A stretch of DNA of 59,466 bases from an uncultured Clostridia bacterium (GCA_946567425.1 CAMNXF010000016.1:1-59466), one strand, 5' to 3'; positions 50,942 through 59,466 are shown, numbered from the stretch's first letter. Program-made: numbers and translations. Notes: generated by a model from the letters alone, not told the origin.

Positions 50942-51990
50942 GCCTTTTCTCGGCGCGTCTCCAACAGAAGCAGTCCGCACATTGCCAGAACGCACAGCGA
51001 CAGCACGGCATTTTTGGTGAACGGCTCGGCGGAGGTGTTCGGAGCGAGCGCCTCAACGTCGGTGGGCGACAGCAGCTTCGAGAGCGGTACCGACGCAAGC
51101 GCGCTTAAAGCGGCGGCGGGTATCCTCGAAAGTATAAAGCGCTTAAGCGGAATTTTTCCCGAGAGCGCCGCAATCTGCATAATTACGCAAATTCCTCCGA
51201 AGCTCAGCAGCGCCGCGCAGAGCGGCATTGCGCCGTTCACGGGAACGATCGACTTTAGTCTCGTGACCTCCAATACCGCCGCGAATATCGCGGAGGAATT
51301 TTCTCCCGCGCCAAGCAGCCCGAGAAGCCGCTCGGACAGGTCATTCACGCCTGTCGCGCCGAGGATAGCCGAAACGACCGAAAAGCCCGTTATCATCGCG
51401 CATACCGTGAACATCACCCGCGCGCCCGAAGTTACCGAAGAAATGAACGCGCCCGAGGAAAGGTCAAAACGTCCAAAGGAACTTTTTAGCTCAATATCGC
51501 CGCCCGCGCGGACTATCAGCGCCATTATCAGCGACGAAATAAAGCATGACGCGAACAGGGCAAGTCCCGCCGCTGCGCTGCCGAATACACGCACGCCGAC
51601 TATCCCGACAATGAACGACGGACCGCTCCCGAAACAGCAGCAGAGCATTCTCGCGGCGTTTTTCTCCGACAGCGCGCCCTTGCGCACAAGCTCGGAAAGC
51701 AGGCTCGCGCCGACGGGATAGCCGCCGATATTCGCCAGAACGAACACCGCGCACAGCTCCTCGTCCATGCGCAGCAGCTTTGACAGCGGAAAGGTAAGCG
51801 GCTTTAACGCGGTGCGGTACAATCCGCTTTTCTGCAGGTAGACTGCCAGCACCGTAAACGCGAACAGCGACGGGATTATCACCTCCAGACAGTCCGAGAC
51901 CGCTCCGCCGACCGCCGCCGAAACCGTCCTCGGCTCGGCGATAAGGAAAACGGCGGCAAGTACCGTTATTATCGACAAAAAATACTTCAT
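50938..51990 (-). CDS. YlbJ-like sporulation membrane protein
   Basis: The 350-aa protein has about eight transmembrane helices with nucleoside-recognition (Gate) motifs: IPSLFAFTVLAVYLQKSG, LANIGGYPVGASLLSELV and CCCFGSGPSFIVG. This is the layout of the sporulation integral membrane protein YlbJ, needed for spore-coat and heat resistance in B. subtilis. Length is somewhat below the usual 400. ATG 51990 follows AAAGGGGAAAACAA. It lies 16 bases after the TIGR04086-like gene, likely one operon. Confidence 0.8.
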   Translation of the reverse strand: MKYFLSIITVLAAVFLIAEPRTVSAAVGGAVSDCLEVIIPSLFAFTVLAVYLQKSGLYRTALKPLTFPLSKLLRMDEELCAVFVLANIGGYPVGASLLSELVRKGALSEKNAARMLCCCFGSGPSFIVGIVGVRVFGSAAAGLALFASCFISSLIMALIVRAGGDIELKSSFGRFDLSSGAFISSVTSGARVMFTVCAMITGFSVVSAILGATGVNDLSERLLGLLGAGENSSAIFAAVLEVTRLKSIVPVNGAMPLCAALLSFGGICVIMQIAALSGKIPLKRFILSRIPAAALSALASVPLSKLLSPTDVEALAPNTSAEPFTKNAVLSLCVLAMCGLLLLETRREKA

Positions 51991-52006
51991 TTGTTTTCCC
52001 CTTTAA

Positions 52007-52390
52007 TTACGGACGCTCCTCGCGGTTGACGCCCGCCACTCCCCCGACCGCCGCGAACGCCGCGCAAAGTATCAGCTTCACGAAGAACATTCCGCTCCAC
52101 GACCGCGTGAATATCGCCGACAGGACCAGCAGCGGCAGCACGAACATCACCCCGAACAGCGCCCCCGTTTTAAGTCCATCGCGGCGCTTTATTATCCCGG
52201 CAGTCCGTCCGCCGAGAAAGCAGCCTATCGCCATTGCCAGGACTGCCGCCGCTCCCGCGGTCTGCGCGGCGGCGTCGGTTATCGACAGCAGCGCCGCCGC
52301 GATAACGCTTACAGGCAGCATCGCCGCATATCCCGCAACAAGCCCCGCCGCATACGGCAGCAGCTTGGAATTTCGTTTCCGTTTACGCAT
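52007..52390 (-). CDS. TIGR04086-like membrane protein
   Basis: The 127-aa protein has four hydrophobic helices, a basic N-terminus (MRKRKRNSK), and the Gly-rich motif IGCFLGGRTAGIIKRRDGLKTGALFG in two parts. This matches the TIGR04086/YrzE family common in spore-forming Firmicutes; its role is unknown. ATG follows GGGGGCGATGTA. It is upstream of and probably co-transcribed with the YlbJ-like gene. Confidence 0.78.
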   Translation of the reverse strand: MRKRKRNSKLLPYAAGLVAGYAAMLPVSVIAAALLSITDAAAQTAGAAAVLAMAIGCFLGGRTAGIIKRRDGLKTGALFGVMFVLPLLVLSAIFTRSWSGMFFVKLILCAAFAAVGGVAGVNREERP

Positions 52391-52451
52391 TACATCGCCC
52401 CCGAACTATTCTATGTCCGTTTCGGACGGGTTAGAATGAAAAAAGATAGTA

Positions 52452-52480
52452 TTGACATTTAAAATCAGATGTGGTATAAT
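52452..52480 (+). promoter_or_regulatory. Perfect consensus promoter before the protease fragment
   Basis: TTGACA (52452-52457), 17 bp, TATAAT (52475-52480) with TGG before it. It lies 65 bases before the truncated protease reading frame. It probably now drives the exported protein at 52919. Confidence 0.8.
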
Positions 52481-52536
52481 TATTGTATTGAGAATAAGGT
52501 ACTCTTTTTCACCTGATTTATAATGATAATTTTTTA

Positions 52537-52866
52537 GAAAGTACATGATTATGAAATTTCCGGAACCACTGTATATATACCTGATAAGTGGAAAAACGGT
52601 CGCGACTCGAACTATGATTGGGCAATTATAAGGTTAAAAAATTCTGATGATACAAGCACAACAGTCGGAAATACAACAGGTTATTTGGGCGTAGAGTATT
52701 TGCAAGGCAGTTCTCTGGATACAATTTCGGTATTTGTCACAGGATACCCTGGTGATAAAGGTTATGGGACTATGTGGCGCAGCGGCGGGTCTATCACAGC
52801 AACGGGACCTTATTATATACGTTATAGTTGTGACACCGAACATGGTGAGAGCGGTGCGTGTGACTA
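52537..52866 (+). pseudogene. Truncated V8-like (S1B) serine protease fragment
   Basis: About 110 codons, open from just after a TAG, match glutamyl-endopeptidase-type trypsin folds. These include the catalytic Asp strand NYDWAIIRLK, GYLGVEYLQGSS, VTGYPGDKGYGTMWRS, and YSCDTEHGESGACD with the nucleophile in GESG. The N-terminal part with signal, propeptide and catalytic His is missing, there is no start codon with a ribosome-binding site, and the protein stops at the active-site Ser, losing the last strands. It is a non-functional remnant. Confidence 0.75.
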
Positions 52867-52918
52867 AGGAAATGGTCAGCACTATATACAACTTTAAATG
52901 ATTTTCGGAGGAACGCTT

Positions 52919-53911
52919 ATGAAAACATTTAAACGTGTAATTATCATCTCCGCGGTCGGTGCGGTTCTGATCGGGGGCGCTGCTGCGGCTGCCATGGGTT
53001 TCGCCGATTATGTTCCGCTCAGCGAACCCGTTATAGTATTGGGCTACGAGCTTGATAATCTCCCCATTGAGAAGCTGGCGGAGCGCGACGGCGTGGACAG
53101 CGAGGGAATGCAATACGGTCTTATCTCTACAGGCGGAAACGCTCTGATACATTACGAAGGTCACTACAACGCGCGTGAGGGCAAGTTTATTCCGTCTCTC
53201 GACTCGTCGGGAGAGCCGAGGATATCGGGCGACTATCTTGTGCTCGATGACGCGGAGATAGTTTTGGAGGACGGCTCGCGCGCGTCAAAACGCGATCTCA
53301 AGCCCGGAACGCCTGTGCTTATCAAATACGGCAGCGTACGGGAGATCTATCCCGCTCACATACACTGCACCAAGATCGTTATTTTAAAAAATGAAGCCGT
53401 CGCTGAAAACAGTTTACAGACAGCCGTTTCGAGTGTGCAGCCGACCGAGAGCCTTAAAGATTACAGTTGGGACGGCGACACGTCTGACGAGGTCATAACG
53501 GCTTACGATTTGGATTACGACCGTGACGATTTGCCAGAACCTTTAAGCTTTACCAGATATGACGAGCAGAAAGCAAAATATGCGGGCAGCCTGCCGCAGG
53601 AGTACGGCGAGGAGATACCCGACGAAATGCTGTACGGCATAATGACGGATATCGACGATATTATGATAAGTCACGCGACCTATTACAATACCAAAGAGAA
53701 TAAAACGGACATTTATACGGACTATGAGGGCAACCGTCATATATCCGTTGATAGTCTTGATACAAGCGGCGCAGAGATTGCTTTCGAGGACGGCTCTCCC
53801 GCTTCCGAAAACGACCTAGCGCCCGGAACGGCGGTGCTCGTAAAATACGACATGTTGTACGAAACCTATCCTGGTCGAATGCACTGCACCAAGATCGTTA
53901 TATTAAAATAA
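52919..53911 (+). CDS. Exported protein with an internal duplication
   Basis: This protein is about 330 aa. A signal peptide or membrane anchor (MKTFKRVIIISAVGAVLIGG..., 1-32) precedes two copies of a roughly 80-residue domain. Copy one (about 75-155) ends DLKPGTPVLIKYG...IHCTKIVILK, copy two (about 250-330) DLAPGTAVLVKYD...MHCTKIVILK, each preceded by an EIxxEDGSxAS turn. The pattern suggests a small OB-like beta-barrel. I do not recognise the family; similarity to DUF3221/YobA-type proteins is possible but weak. ATG follows CGGAGGAACGCTT. Confidence 0.75.
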   Translation: MKTFKRVIIISAVGAVLIGGAAAAAMGFADYVPLSEPVIVLGYELDNLPIEKLAERDGVDSEGMQYGLISTGGNALIHYEGHYNAREGKFIPSLDSSGEPRISGDYLVLDDAEIVLEDGSRASKRDLKPGTPVLIKYGSVREIYPAHIHCTKIVILKNEAVAENSLQTAVSSVQPTESLKDYSWDGDTSDEVITAYDLDYDRDDLPEPLSFTRYDEQKAKYAGSLPQEYGEEIPDEMLYGIMTDIDDIMISHATYYNTKENKTDIYTDYEGNRHISVDSLDTSGAEIAFEDGSPASENDLAPGTAVLVKYDMLYETYPGRMHCTKIVILK

Positions 53912-53915
53912 GTAC

Positions 53916-53947
53916 AAGGGGCTGTCTGCTGACTGCCCTTTCTTTTT
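53916..53947 (+). terminator. Terminator after the duplicated-domain gene
   Basis: AAGGGGC pairs with GCCCTT (one bulge, 12-nt loop) followed by TCTTTTT. It lies 5 bases after the stop codon. Confidence 0.6.
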
Positions 53948-54011
53948 CGGTGAAAAATATAGATTTTTAAGCTAAAATGCACTAAATTTTATAAAAAATT
54001 TTGTAATTCTC

Positions 54012-54040
54012 TTGCAATTTGCAAAAATATGTGATACAAT
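54012..54040 (+). promoter_or_regulatory. Promoter of nifJ
   Basis: TTGCAA (54012-54017), 17 bp, TACAAT (54035-54040). It is about 80 bases upstream of the start codon. Confidence 0.65.
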
Positions 54041-54118
54041 ATAAAGTGTAATATGCGGAAATTGTGTACAAGCACTTTGCCGCTGATAATTTTTTGTATT
54101 ATAGGAGGAACAAATCCA

Positions 54119-57100
54119 ATGGCTAGACAAAAGCTCACGATGGACGGCAATAATGCCGCGGGTCACGTTTCATACGCGTTTACCGATTTGGCGGCGATTT
54201 ACCCCATCACTCCCTCTTCCGTTATGGCGGAGGTAACAGATTCCTGGGCAACGGCAGGCAGAAAGAACATTTTCGGCGAGGAGGTTAAGGTCGTTGAAAT
54301 GCAGTCCGAGGCGGGCGCAGCGGGCGCGGTTCACGGCTCTCTTTCCGCGGGTGCGCTGACTACCACTTACACCGCTTCTCAGGGCTTGCTCCTGATGATC
54401 CCCAATATGTACAAGATCGCGGGCGAACTGCTCCCCTCCGTAATTCATGTTTCGGCTCGTGCGGTAGCTTCCCACGCGCTGTCTATCTTCGGCGACCACA
54501 GCGACATTTACGCTTGCCGCCAGACGGGCTACGCAATGCTTTGCTCCACTAACCCTCAGGAGGTTATGGACCTTGGCGCGGTAGCTCACCTTTCGACCAT
54601 CAAGGGCAGAGTTCCTTTCCTGCACTTCTTCGACGGCTTCAGAACCTCTCACGAGATCCAGAAGATAGAGGTATGGGATTACGATACCCTCGCTAAAATG
54701 GTAGACTGGGATTCCGTTCAGGCGTTCCGCGACAGAGCGCTCAACCCCGAGCAGCCCGTTCTCCACGGTACTGCACAGAACCCCGACATTTTCTTCCAGG
54801 CTCGCGAGGCTTGCAATAAGTACTACGAGAACATTCCGAATATCGTTACCGAGTACATGGACAAGGTAAACGCTGAGATCGGCACAGACTACAAGTTGTT
54901 CAACTACTACGGCGCTCCCGACGCAGAGGAAGTTATCGTCGCTATGGGCTCTGTTTGCGACACTATCGAGGAGACTATCGACTACCTCGCAAAGCAGGGC
55001 AGAAAAGTAGGTCTTGTAAAGGTAAGACTGTACAGACCGTTCGTTTCTTCCGCATTCGTTTCAGCTATCCCCGCGACCGCGAAGAAGATCACCGTTCTCG
55101 ACAGAACGAAGGAACCCGGTTCTCTTGGCGAGCCGCTCTACCTCGACGTTGTGGCTGCTCTCAAGCGCGAGAACAAGTTCCAGGACGTTCCCGTATTCAG
55201 CGGACGTTATGGTCTCGGCTCGAAGGACTGCAACCCCGCACAGATCATTGCGGTTTACAACAACAAGGAAAAGCCGATCTTCACTATCGGTATTGAGGAC
55301 GACGTTACCAACCTGTCGCTTGCTATCACCGAAAATCCGAACACCACGCCCGAGGGCACTACTTGCTGTAAGTTCTGGGGTCTCGGTTCGGACGGTACCG
55401 TCGGCGCGAACAAGAACTCCATCAAGATCATCGGCGATCACACCGATATGTACGCGCAGGCTTACTTCGCATACGACTCCAAGAAGTCGGGCGGCGTAAC
55501 CATTTCACACCTGCGTTTCGGCAAGACCCCGATAAAGTCTACCTACTTTATCAACAAGGCAAACTTCGTTGCCTGCCATAATCCGTCCTACATCGACAAG
55601 TATGATATGGTCGAGGACGTTATCCCCGGCGGTTCGTTCCTGCTGAACTGCCAGTGGTCGGTCGACGAGTTGGGCGAGAAACTCCCCGCTCCCGTTAAGG
55701 CGTACATCGCCAAGAACAACATCAACTTCTATATCATCAACGCTATCAAGGTGGCTAAGGAGATCGGTCTCGGCAACAAGACAAACACTGTTCTTCAGTC
55801 CGCATTCTTCTCGATCGCGAACATTATCCCCGCCGATCAGGCTATCGAGTATATGAAGAAGATGGCTTACAAGTCGTTCGCTAAGAAGGGCGACGATATC
55901 GTCAACATGAACTACGCGGCTATCGAAAAGGGCGCAGGCGAGGTCATCAAGGTTGACGTTCCCGCAGATTGGGCTAACTGCACGGGTGAGCTTGTTCACC
56001 CACATTTCGAGGGAGGCACGGGCAACAACAAGTCGCTCATCGACTTTGTAAACAATATTCAGGTACCCGTAAACGCGCAGCGCGGCGACAAACTCCCCGT
56101 TTCCACGTTCGTGGATATCGCGGACGGCACGTTCCCGCAGGGCTCGGCGGCGTTCGAGAAGCGCGGTATTGCGGTTGACGTTCCCAAGTGGATCCCCGAG
56201 AACTGCATTCAGTGTAACCAGTGCGCGATGGTTTGTCCGCACGCTGTTATCCGTCCGTTCATCTACAACGAGGAGCAGGCGGCTAAGCTGCCAGAGGGCG
56301 TTGCTACCAAGGACGCTACGGGTATGCCCGGCATGAAGTTCACAATGGCGATCTCCACTCTCGACTGCACAGGCTGCGGCGTATGCTCCAACATCTGCCC
56401 CGCAGGCGCTAAGGATAAGTCTAAGAACGCTCTTGTAATGACGCCTATCGACGACGTTATGGAGCAGCAGAAGTTCTTCAACTACGCTGTTGCGAACGAC
56501 AACTCCAACGACGCTGCTGTTGAGAAGTTCAAGGATACAACAATTAAGGGCGCGCAGTTCAAGCAGCCGTTGCTCGAATTCTCTGGTGCGTGCGCGGGCT
56601 GCGGTGAAACACCGTATGCTAAGCTCATTACACAGCTTTTCGGCGACCGTATGTACATCGCAAACGCTACGGGCTGCTCCTCTATCTGGGCAGGCTCCGA
56701 GCCGTCCACTCCGTACACCACCAATAAGGCGGGTCACGGTCCTGCTTGGGCGAACTCGCTGTTCGAGGACAACGCGGAATTCGGTCTCGGTATGTTCCTT
56801 GCACAGGATACTCTCCGCAAGAGGGCGCAGAGCAAGCTAAAAGAAATCGCGGCGCTTGAGGGTCACGAAAAGGCAAAGGGTCTTATCGAGGAATACTTCA
56901 ACACTGTAAACGACGGCAAGGCTAACGCGGCGGCTACCAAGAACCTCGTTGAGGCGTTCGAAAACTGCAAGTGCGCTGATGAGCCCACTGTCAAGGAAGT
57001 GCTCAAGCTCAAGAGCTACCTCTCCAAGAAGAGCCAGTGGATCTTCGGCGGCGACGGTTGGGCTTATGATATCGGCTACGGCGGACTTGACCACGTTATC

Positions 57101-57697
57101 GCTTCGGGTAAGAACGTGAACATCTTCGTATTTGATACCGAGGTTTACTCCAACACGGGCGGTCAGGCTTCCAAGGCTACCAACGTCGGTGCTGTTGCGC
57201 AGTTCGCTGCGGGCGGTAAAGACGTTAAGAAGAAAGATCTTGCGGGTATTGCGATGAGCTACGGCTACGTATATGTTGCTCAGATCTCCATGGGTGCGGA
57301 TCGCAACCAGTGTCTGAAGGCTATTGCGGAGGCTGAAGCTTACGACGGACCGTCGCTGATCATCGCTTACGCTCCGTGTATCAACCACGGCATCAAGGGC
57401 GGTCTGACTATCGCGCAGCAGGTTGAGAAAGAGGCTGTTGAGGCGGGTTATTGGCACCTGTTCCGCTTTAATCCCGCACTCGCGGACGAGGGCAAGTCTC
57501 CGTTCACTCTCGACAGTAAGGCTCCCACGGGCGACTACAAGGCGTTTATGATGAGAGAGGTTCGCTACAACTCGCTCATGCGCGCTAACCCCGACAGAGC
57601 TACCGTTCTGTTCGACAAGGCAGTCGCAAACTCCAAGGCGAAGTACGATCACCTCGTTGAAATGCAGAAAGCATACAAGGAAGAGTTTGAGAAGTAA
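54119..57697 (+). CDS. nifJ: Pyruvate:ferredoxin (flavodoxin) oxidoreductase
   Basis: The 1192-aa enzyme oxidises pyruvate to acetyl-CoA and CO2, reducing ferredoxin. All PFOR domains are fused: pyrimidine-binding domain I (YPITPSSVMAE), domain II and III with CoA and EKR-type regions, two 4Fe-4S clusters (CIQCNQCAMVCP and CTGCGVCSNICP, about 700-790), and the thiamine-pyrophosphate domain (CAGCGETPYAKL, GDGWAYDIGYGGLDH, NTGGQASKAT). Full length and unbroken. ATG 54119 follows ATAGGAGGAACAAATCCA; an upstream in-frame ATG at 54053 has no ribosome-binding site. A strong terminator follows. Confidence 0.97.
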   Translation: MARQKLTMDGNNAAGHVSYAFTDLAAIYPITPSSVMAEVTDSWATAGRKNIFGEEVKVVEMQSEAGAAGAVHGSLSAGALTTTYTASQGLLLMIPNMYKIAGELLPSVIHVSARAVASHALSIFGDHSDIYACRQTGYAMLCSTNPQEVMDLGAVAHLSTIKGRVPFLHFFDGFRTSHEIQKIEVWDYDTLAKMVDWDSVQAFRDRALNPEQPVLHGTAQNPDIFFQAREACNKYYENIPNIVTEYMDKVNAEIGTDYKLFNYYGAPDAEEVIVAMGSVCDTIEETIDYLAKQGRKVGLVKVRLYRPFVSSAFVSAIPATAKKITVLDRTKEPGSLGEPLYLDVVAALKRENKFQDVPVFSGRYGLGSKDCNPAQIIAVYNNKEKPIFTIGIEDDVTNLSLAITENPNTTPEGTTCCKFWGLGSDGTVGANKNSIKIIGDHTDMYAQAYFAYDSKKSGGVTISHLRFGKTPIKSTYFINKANFVACHNPSYIDKYDMVEDVIPGGSFLLNCQWSVDELGEKLPAPVKAYIAKNNINFYIINAIKVAKEIGLGNKTNTVLQSAFFSIANIIPADQAIEYMKKMAYKSFAKKGDDIVNMNYAAIEKGAGEVIKVDVPADWANCTGELVHPHFEGGTGNNKSLIDFVNNIQVPVNAQRGDKLPVSTFVDIADGTFPQGSAAFEKRGIAVDVPKWIPENCIQCNQCAMVCPHAVIRPFIYNEEQAAKLPEGVATKDATGMPGMKFTMAISTLDCTGCGVCSNICPAGAKDKSKNALVMTPIDDVMEQQKFFNYAVANDNSNDAAVEKFKDTTIKGAQFKQPLLEFSGACAGCGETPYAKLITQLFGDRMYIANATGCSSIWAGSEPSTPYTTNKAGHGPAWANSLFEDNAEFGLGMFLAQDTLRKRAQSKLKEIAALEGHEKAKGLIEEYFNTVNDGKANAAATKNLVEAFENCKCADEPTVKEVLKLKSYLSKKSQWIFGGDGWAYDIGYGGLDHVIASGKNVNIFVFDTEVYSNTGGQASKATNVGAVAQFAAGGKDVKKKDLAGIAMSYGYVYVAQISMGADRNQCLKAIAEAEAYDGPSLIIAYAPCINHGIKGGLTIAQQVEKEAVEAGYWHLFRFNPALADEGKSPFTLDSKAPTGDYKAFMMREVRYNSLMRANPDRATVLFDKAVANSKAKYDHLVEMQKAYKEEFEK

Positions 57698-57720
57698 TTC
57701 TTCAAATTCAACATAAACTT

Positions 57721-57746
57721 AACCCTCGAGGAACGCCTCGAGGGTT
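57721..57746 (+). terminator. Terminator after nifJ
   Basis: AACCCTCGAGG / CCTCGAGGGTT form a perfect 11-bp stem with a 4-nt loop, followed by ATTGTTCT. It also faces the minus-strand fragments to the right. Confidence 0.8.
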
Positions 57747-57752
57747 ATTGTT

Positions 57753-58360
57753 CTATTCTGTGAGCGTTCTTTTATTCAGACATTTCGTATTTGTCGTATA
57801 TGTGAACGCTGTATTTGCTTGAATCACATTGGTAATGTAATCCGATTTTGAGAATGTTTTTTTAGCGTTTGTGCCCATGCTGATAAAATAGTCCTTGCTC
57901 ATATTCACGCACGCAACGGATACGGGCAATACACTTCCGTCTGGCTGTTCGACAAACGCATATAACGTTTTGTTATTCACGCTGAACGGGAACATATTTC
58001 CCTTCGCGTCAATGATATAATCCATATTATGTTTATGCGCTTTACTGTACGCGTTTACTACACCAATAATTTCCCCTGCATTGAAACCTTCTCTTTCGGG
58101 TTCTAGGGTATTTTCGGGCACGTCGAATACATATACATCGGAACGGAGACCGTTTTCATCATAATATACCTTAAAAACAGGGGCACCCGGGCTCTCGCCT
58201 AATGGATTATCTTATATTATGTTGAGTGGAATGCCGACATTATTTTTGTATGTGGTAGCCCGTGGGTCGTAAAACGTTGCAACGACAGTCACGGTCGTTA
58301 AAGTTACCGCCAAAGCTGCCATAGCGATTATTACCGCCCTGATATGCACGAGGTGCTTTT
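57753..58360 (-). pseudogene. Anti-sigma-like single-span membrane protein, broken by a stop
   Basis: On the minus strand a short basic segment (KEKKHLVHI), one membrane helix and FYDPRATTYKNN are followed by an in-frame TAA (58214-58212). The frame then continues for about 150 codons (VYYDENGLRSDVYVFDV, YIIDAKGNMFPFSVN, a Thr/Asn-rich end). Cytoplasmic stub, helix and external domain resemble anti-sigma or RsgI-type partners of ECF sigma factors, and a sigma-factor fragment lies immediately upstream. No start codon or ribosome-binding site remains. Confidence 0.6.
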
Positions 58361-58374
58361 TTTCCTTGACCGCG

Positions 58375-58715
58375 TTTGCAGCCACGCGTTCAGCGCGCGG
58401 GAAAACTCCGCTTTTTCCGCTTCGTCCTCGGTCGAGTCCCCTTGACTGCAGGCACTCGTCAAGCTCCGTCATAAGCTCGGTGGAACACATTGCGGCGGTG
58501 CTGTAGCGCAGCTTGTCAATCGTATTACAGCGTGCTATCTTGCGGAGGTACGCCGTGAGATTATCGGGGCGGTCAGGCGATATGTTCTCCCAGACGGCGA
58601 GGAGCGTGTCATTCGCACATCCATCCACGTTCTCGGGCGAGCGCAGAAATCCTTTGCACACCTTAAGGATAAGACGACCGTCCTTGGTCTTCAGCGCCGC
58701 AAGTATCAGCTTCTC
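58375..58715 (-). pseudogene. ECF sigma factor fragment (region 2), frameshifted
   Basis: The minus strand encodes LKVCKGFLRSPENVDGCANDTLLAVWENI, PDRPDNLTAYLRKIARCNTIDKLRY and LMTELDEC, the core-binding and -10-recognition region 2 of ECF sigma factors. A frameshift near 58440 moves the frame so that STEDEAEKAEFSRALNAWLQT is read in the next frame, then homology stops before region 4. It is fused on its left to the membrane-protein fragment and on its right to a VanY fragment, so it is not functional. Confidence 0.7.
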
Positions 58716-58990
58716 CCTTGCCGTCAAGATTGACCCAACCCGCATATACCGATTCTTGAGCCTGATATGAACGATATCCCGATACCACATATAACGACAA
58801 ACTTTCCTCTGACGCCGCTGTCTGCATTTCTTCCAATACATAGGCAGCCTCCTGCCTCATTCCGGGAGCATGGCTTTTCGTGCAAGGAATAGGTTTATTA
58901 GCTATCATTATTCCGTCCACGTATGTAATACCGTCTATCATTTCTATCACATATCCGGTTGCCGAAACTGCAATATAATCGCTCTCGCTT
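58716..58990 (-). pseudogene. VanY-like D-Ala-D-Ala carboxypeptidase fragment
   Basis: The minus strand encodes ITYVDGIMIANKPIPCTKSH, a PGMRQEAAYVLEEMQ helix and SLYVVSGYRSYQAQESVYAG, the N-terminal half of VanY-type peptidoglycan carboxypeptidases (SGYRS is diagnostic). The zinc-binding SxHxxGxAxD and ExWH motifs are missing because the frame passes into the sigma-factor fragment. No signal peptide or start site is visible upstream. Confidence 0.65.
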
Positions 58991-59199
58991 TCCGTATTAT
59001 AATCGATCTAACTCTCCGATAAAAAATCCGAGTGTATAAACGTTCCTGTTTGTTTGCGTAGAAGTCAGCATCGAATTTGTGGTTGTACTGAATGTCGTTT
59101 TATTTTCTGAAGAATTTTCCGGAATAATCACCAACGGAATATTGATTTTGTCAATACCACTTGACACAATTTTCTCGAAAAAAACGAATTCTTTAGGGT

Positions 59200-59242
59200 C
59201 TGCACAATATCCACGGAGCGAAGCGGAGTGGATATTGTGCAG
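59200..59242 (-). terminator. Long hairpin after the IS3-family transposase
   Basis: CTGCACAATATCCAC (59200-59214) and GTGGATATTGTGCAG (59228-59242) are a perfect 15-bp inverted repeat with a 13-nt loop, starting 6 bases past the transposase stop. There is no T-run directly after it on the minus strand. It may be a terminator or part of the IS end. Confidence 0.5.
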
Positions 59243-59248
59243 TACCGA

Positions 59249-59466
59249 TTACGCGGTAGATTTTAATGCCGCATAATAGCGACAGCACTCTTCGGCGGGA
59301 GGGATTCCACCAATCGCGGGGCAGATCCGACGATTATTCCAATAGCTCATAAAATAACTCCAAATAAGTGTTTTCAGCTCATCTATCGCATATTTTTCCG
59401 GCTTTCGTCCGCGCAAATAGAACAGTTCTTCCTTCATTCGCGCCCACATACTTTCGCAGCGCGCGT
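59249..59466 (-). CDS. IS3-family transposase (OrfB), C-terminal part, runs off the window
   Basis: The last 72 codons are visible: CESMWARMKEELFYLR, IWSYFMSYWNNRRICPAIGG and IPPAEE. These are the end of the DDE integrase core of IS3-family OrfB (the usual YNNRRPH block reads WNNRRIC; the catalytic Glu is in CESMWARMKEEL). The start lies beyond position 59466. The element probably marks the border of the decayed sigma/VanY region. Confidence 0.85.
   Translation of the reverse strand, partial: ARCESMWARMKEELFYLRGRKPEKYAIDELKTLIWSYFMSYWNNRRICPAIGGIPPAEECCRYYAALKSTA

Noticed and set aside
55505..56737. 410-codon minus-strand frame opposite nifJ
   Set aside because: An antisense shadow of a highly expressed gene with strong codon bias; no domain.
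1..59466. tRNA genes, rRNA operons and CRISPR arrays
   Set aside because: I looked for T-loop GTTCRANYC motifs within cloverleaf spacing and for regularly spaced repeats and saw none. A covariance-model scan would be needed to exclude them.

Overview
The window looks like a chromosome segment of a low- to mid-GC Firmicute of class Clostridia, probably an Oscillospirales/Ruminococcaceae-type gut anaerobe. The evidence is a NifJ-type pyruvate:ferredoxin oxidoreductase, acetate kinase, sporulation-associated genes (spoIVB, a ylbJ-like gene, a TIGR04086-like gene), strong GGAGG ribosome-binding sites, TTGACA/TATAAT promoters, and a secreted GH5 glycosidase lipoprotein. The genus cannot be read from the sequence alone.

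Layout. 1-3.1 kb: a short secreted surface protein and a LytTR/GHKL two-component operon, all on the minus strand. 3.2-5.8 kb: an intact ISL3-family insertion sequence beside a decayed mobile element that includes the C-terminal half of a large serine recombinase. 6.0-8.8 kb: a second LytTR/GHKL two-component operon with a divergent small gene. 8.8-10.1 kb: a graveyard of IS256-like and IS5-like fragments. 10.1-12.7 kb: a polar amino-acid ABC transporter. 12.7-24.3 kb: a minus-strand run, mostly housekeeping (DUF218 protein, zinc-ribbon protein, GNAT, ftsH, hpt, tilS, dnaB, rplI, gdpP, RNase J). 24.9-29.2 kb: spoIVB, a ClpC-like ATPase and a GtrA-like protein. 29.4-41.6 kb: a ter-type stress island on the plus strand (TerY-like VWA protein, PP2C phosphatase, protein kinase, Ca2+ P-type ATPase, TerD, beta-helix-TerD fusion, YceG-like protein, TelA). 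41.6-46.8 kb: an HTH-methyltransferase, a candidate structured RNA, a MurD/MurL pair and TmcAL. 46.9-52.4 kb: ackA, the GH5 lipoprotein, an HTH/membrane pair, an RNHCP protein with a leader peptide, and two sporulation-type membrane proteins. 52.4-59.5 kb: a truncated V8-like protease, a duplicated-domain exported protein, nifJ, a mosaic of VanY/ECF-sigma/anti-sigma fragments, and the end of an IS3-family transposase that runs off the right edge.

The most interesting points are these. (i) Both two-component operons carry direct-repeat LytTR-type sites with the same geometry (9 bp, 12 bp spacer, 9 bp, then 13 bp to the -35 box), and a related site sits just upstream of the promoter of the secreted protein gene. 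(ii) The ter island pairs the TerY-phosphatase-kinase triad with a calcium pump and a beta-helix-TerD fusion, with no TerC. (iii) A MurD homologue is translationally overlapped by a MurL-type glutamate epimerase, pointing to a non-MurI route to D-glutamate in peptidoglycan. (iv) An unassigned structured RNA has its own promoter and terminator. (v) The RNHCP gene has a 10-codon leader peptide and mutually exclusive stems around its ribosome-binding site. (vi) A GtrA-like gene appears to start at a non-standard ATC codon. All functional assignments are from reading the sequence; no database search was run.
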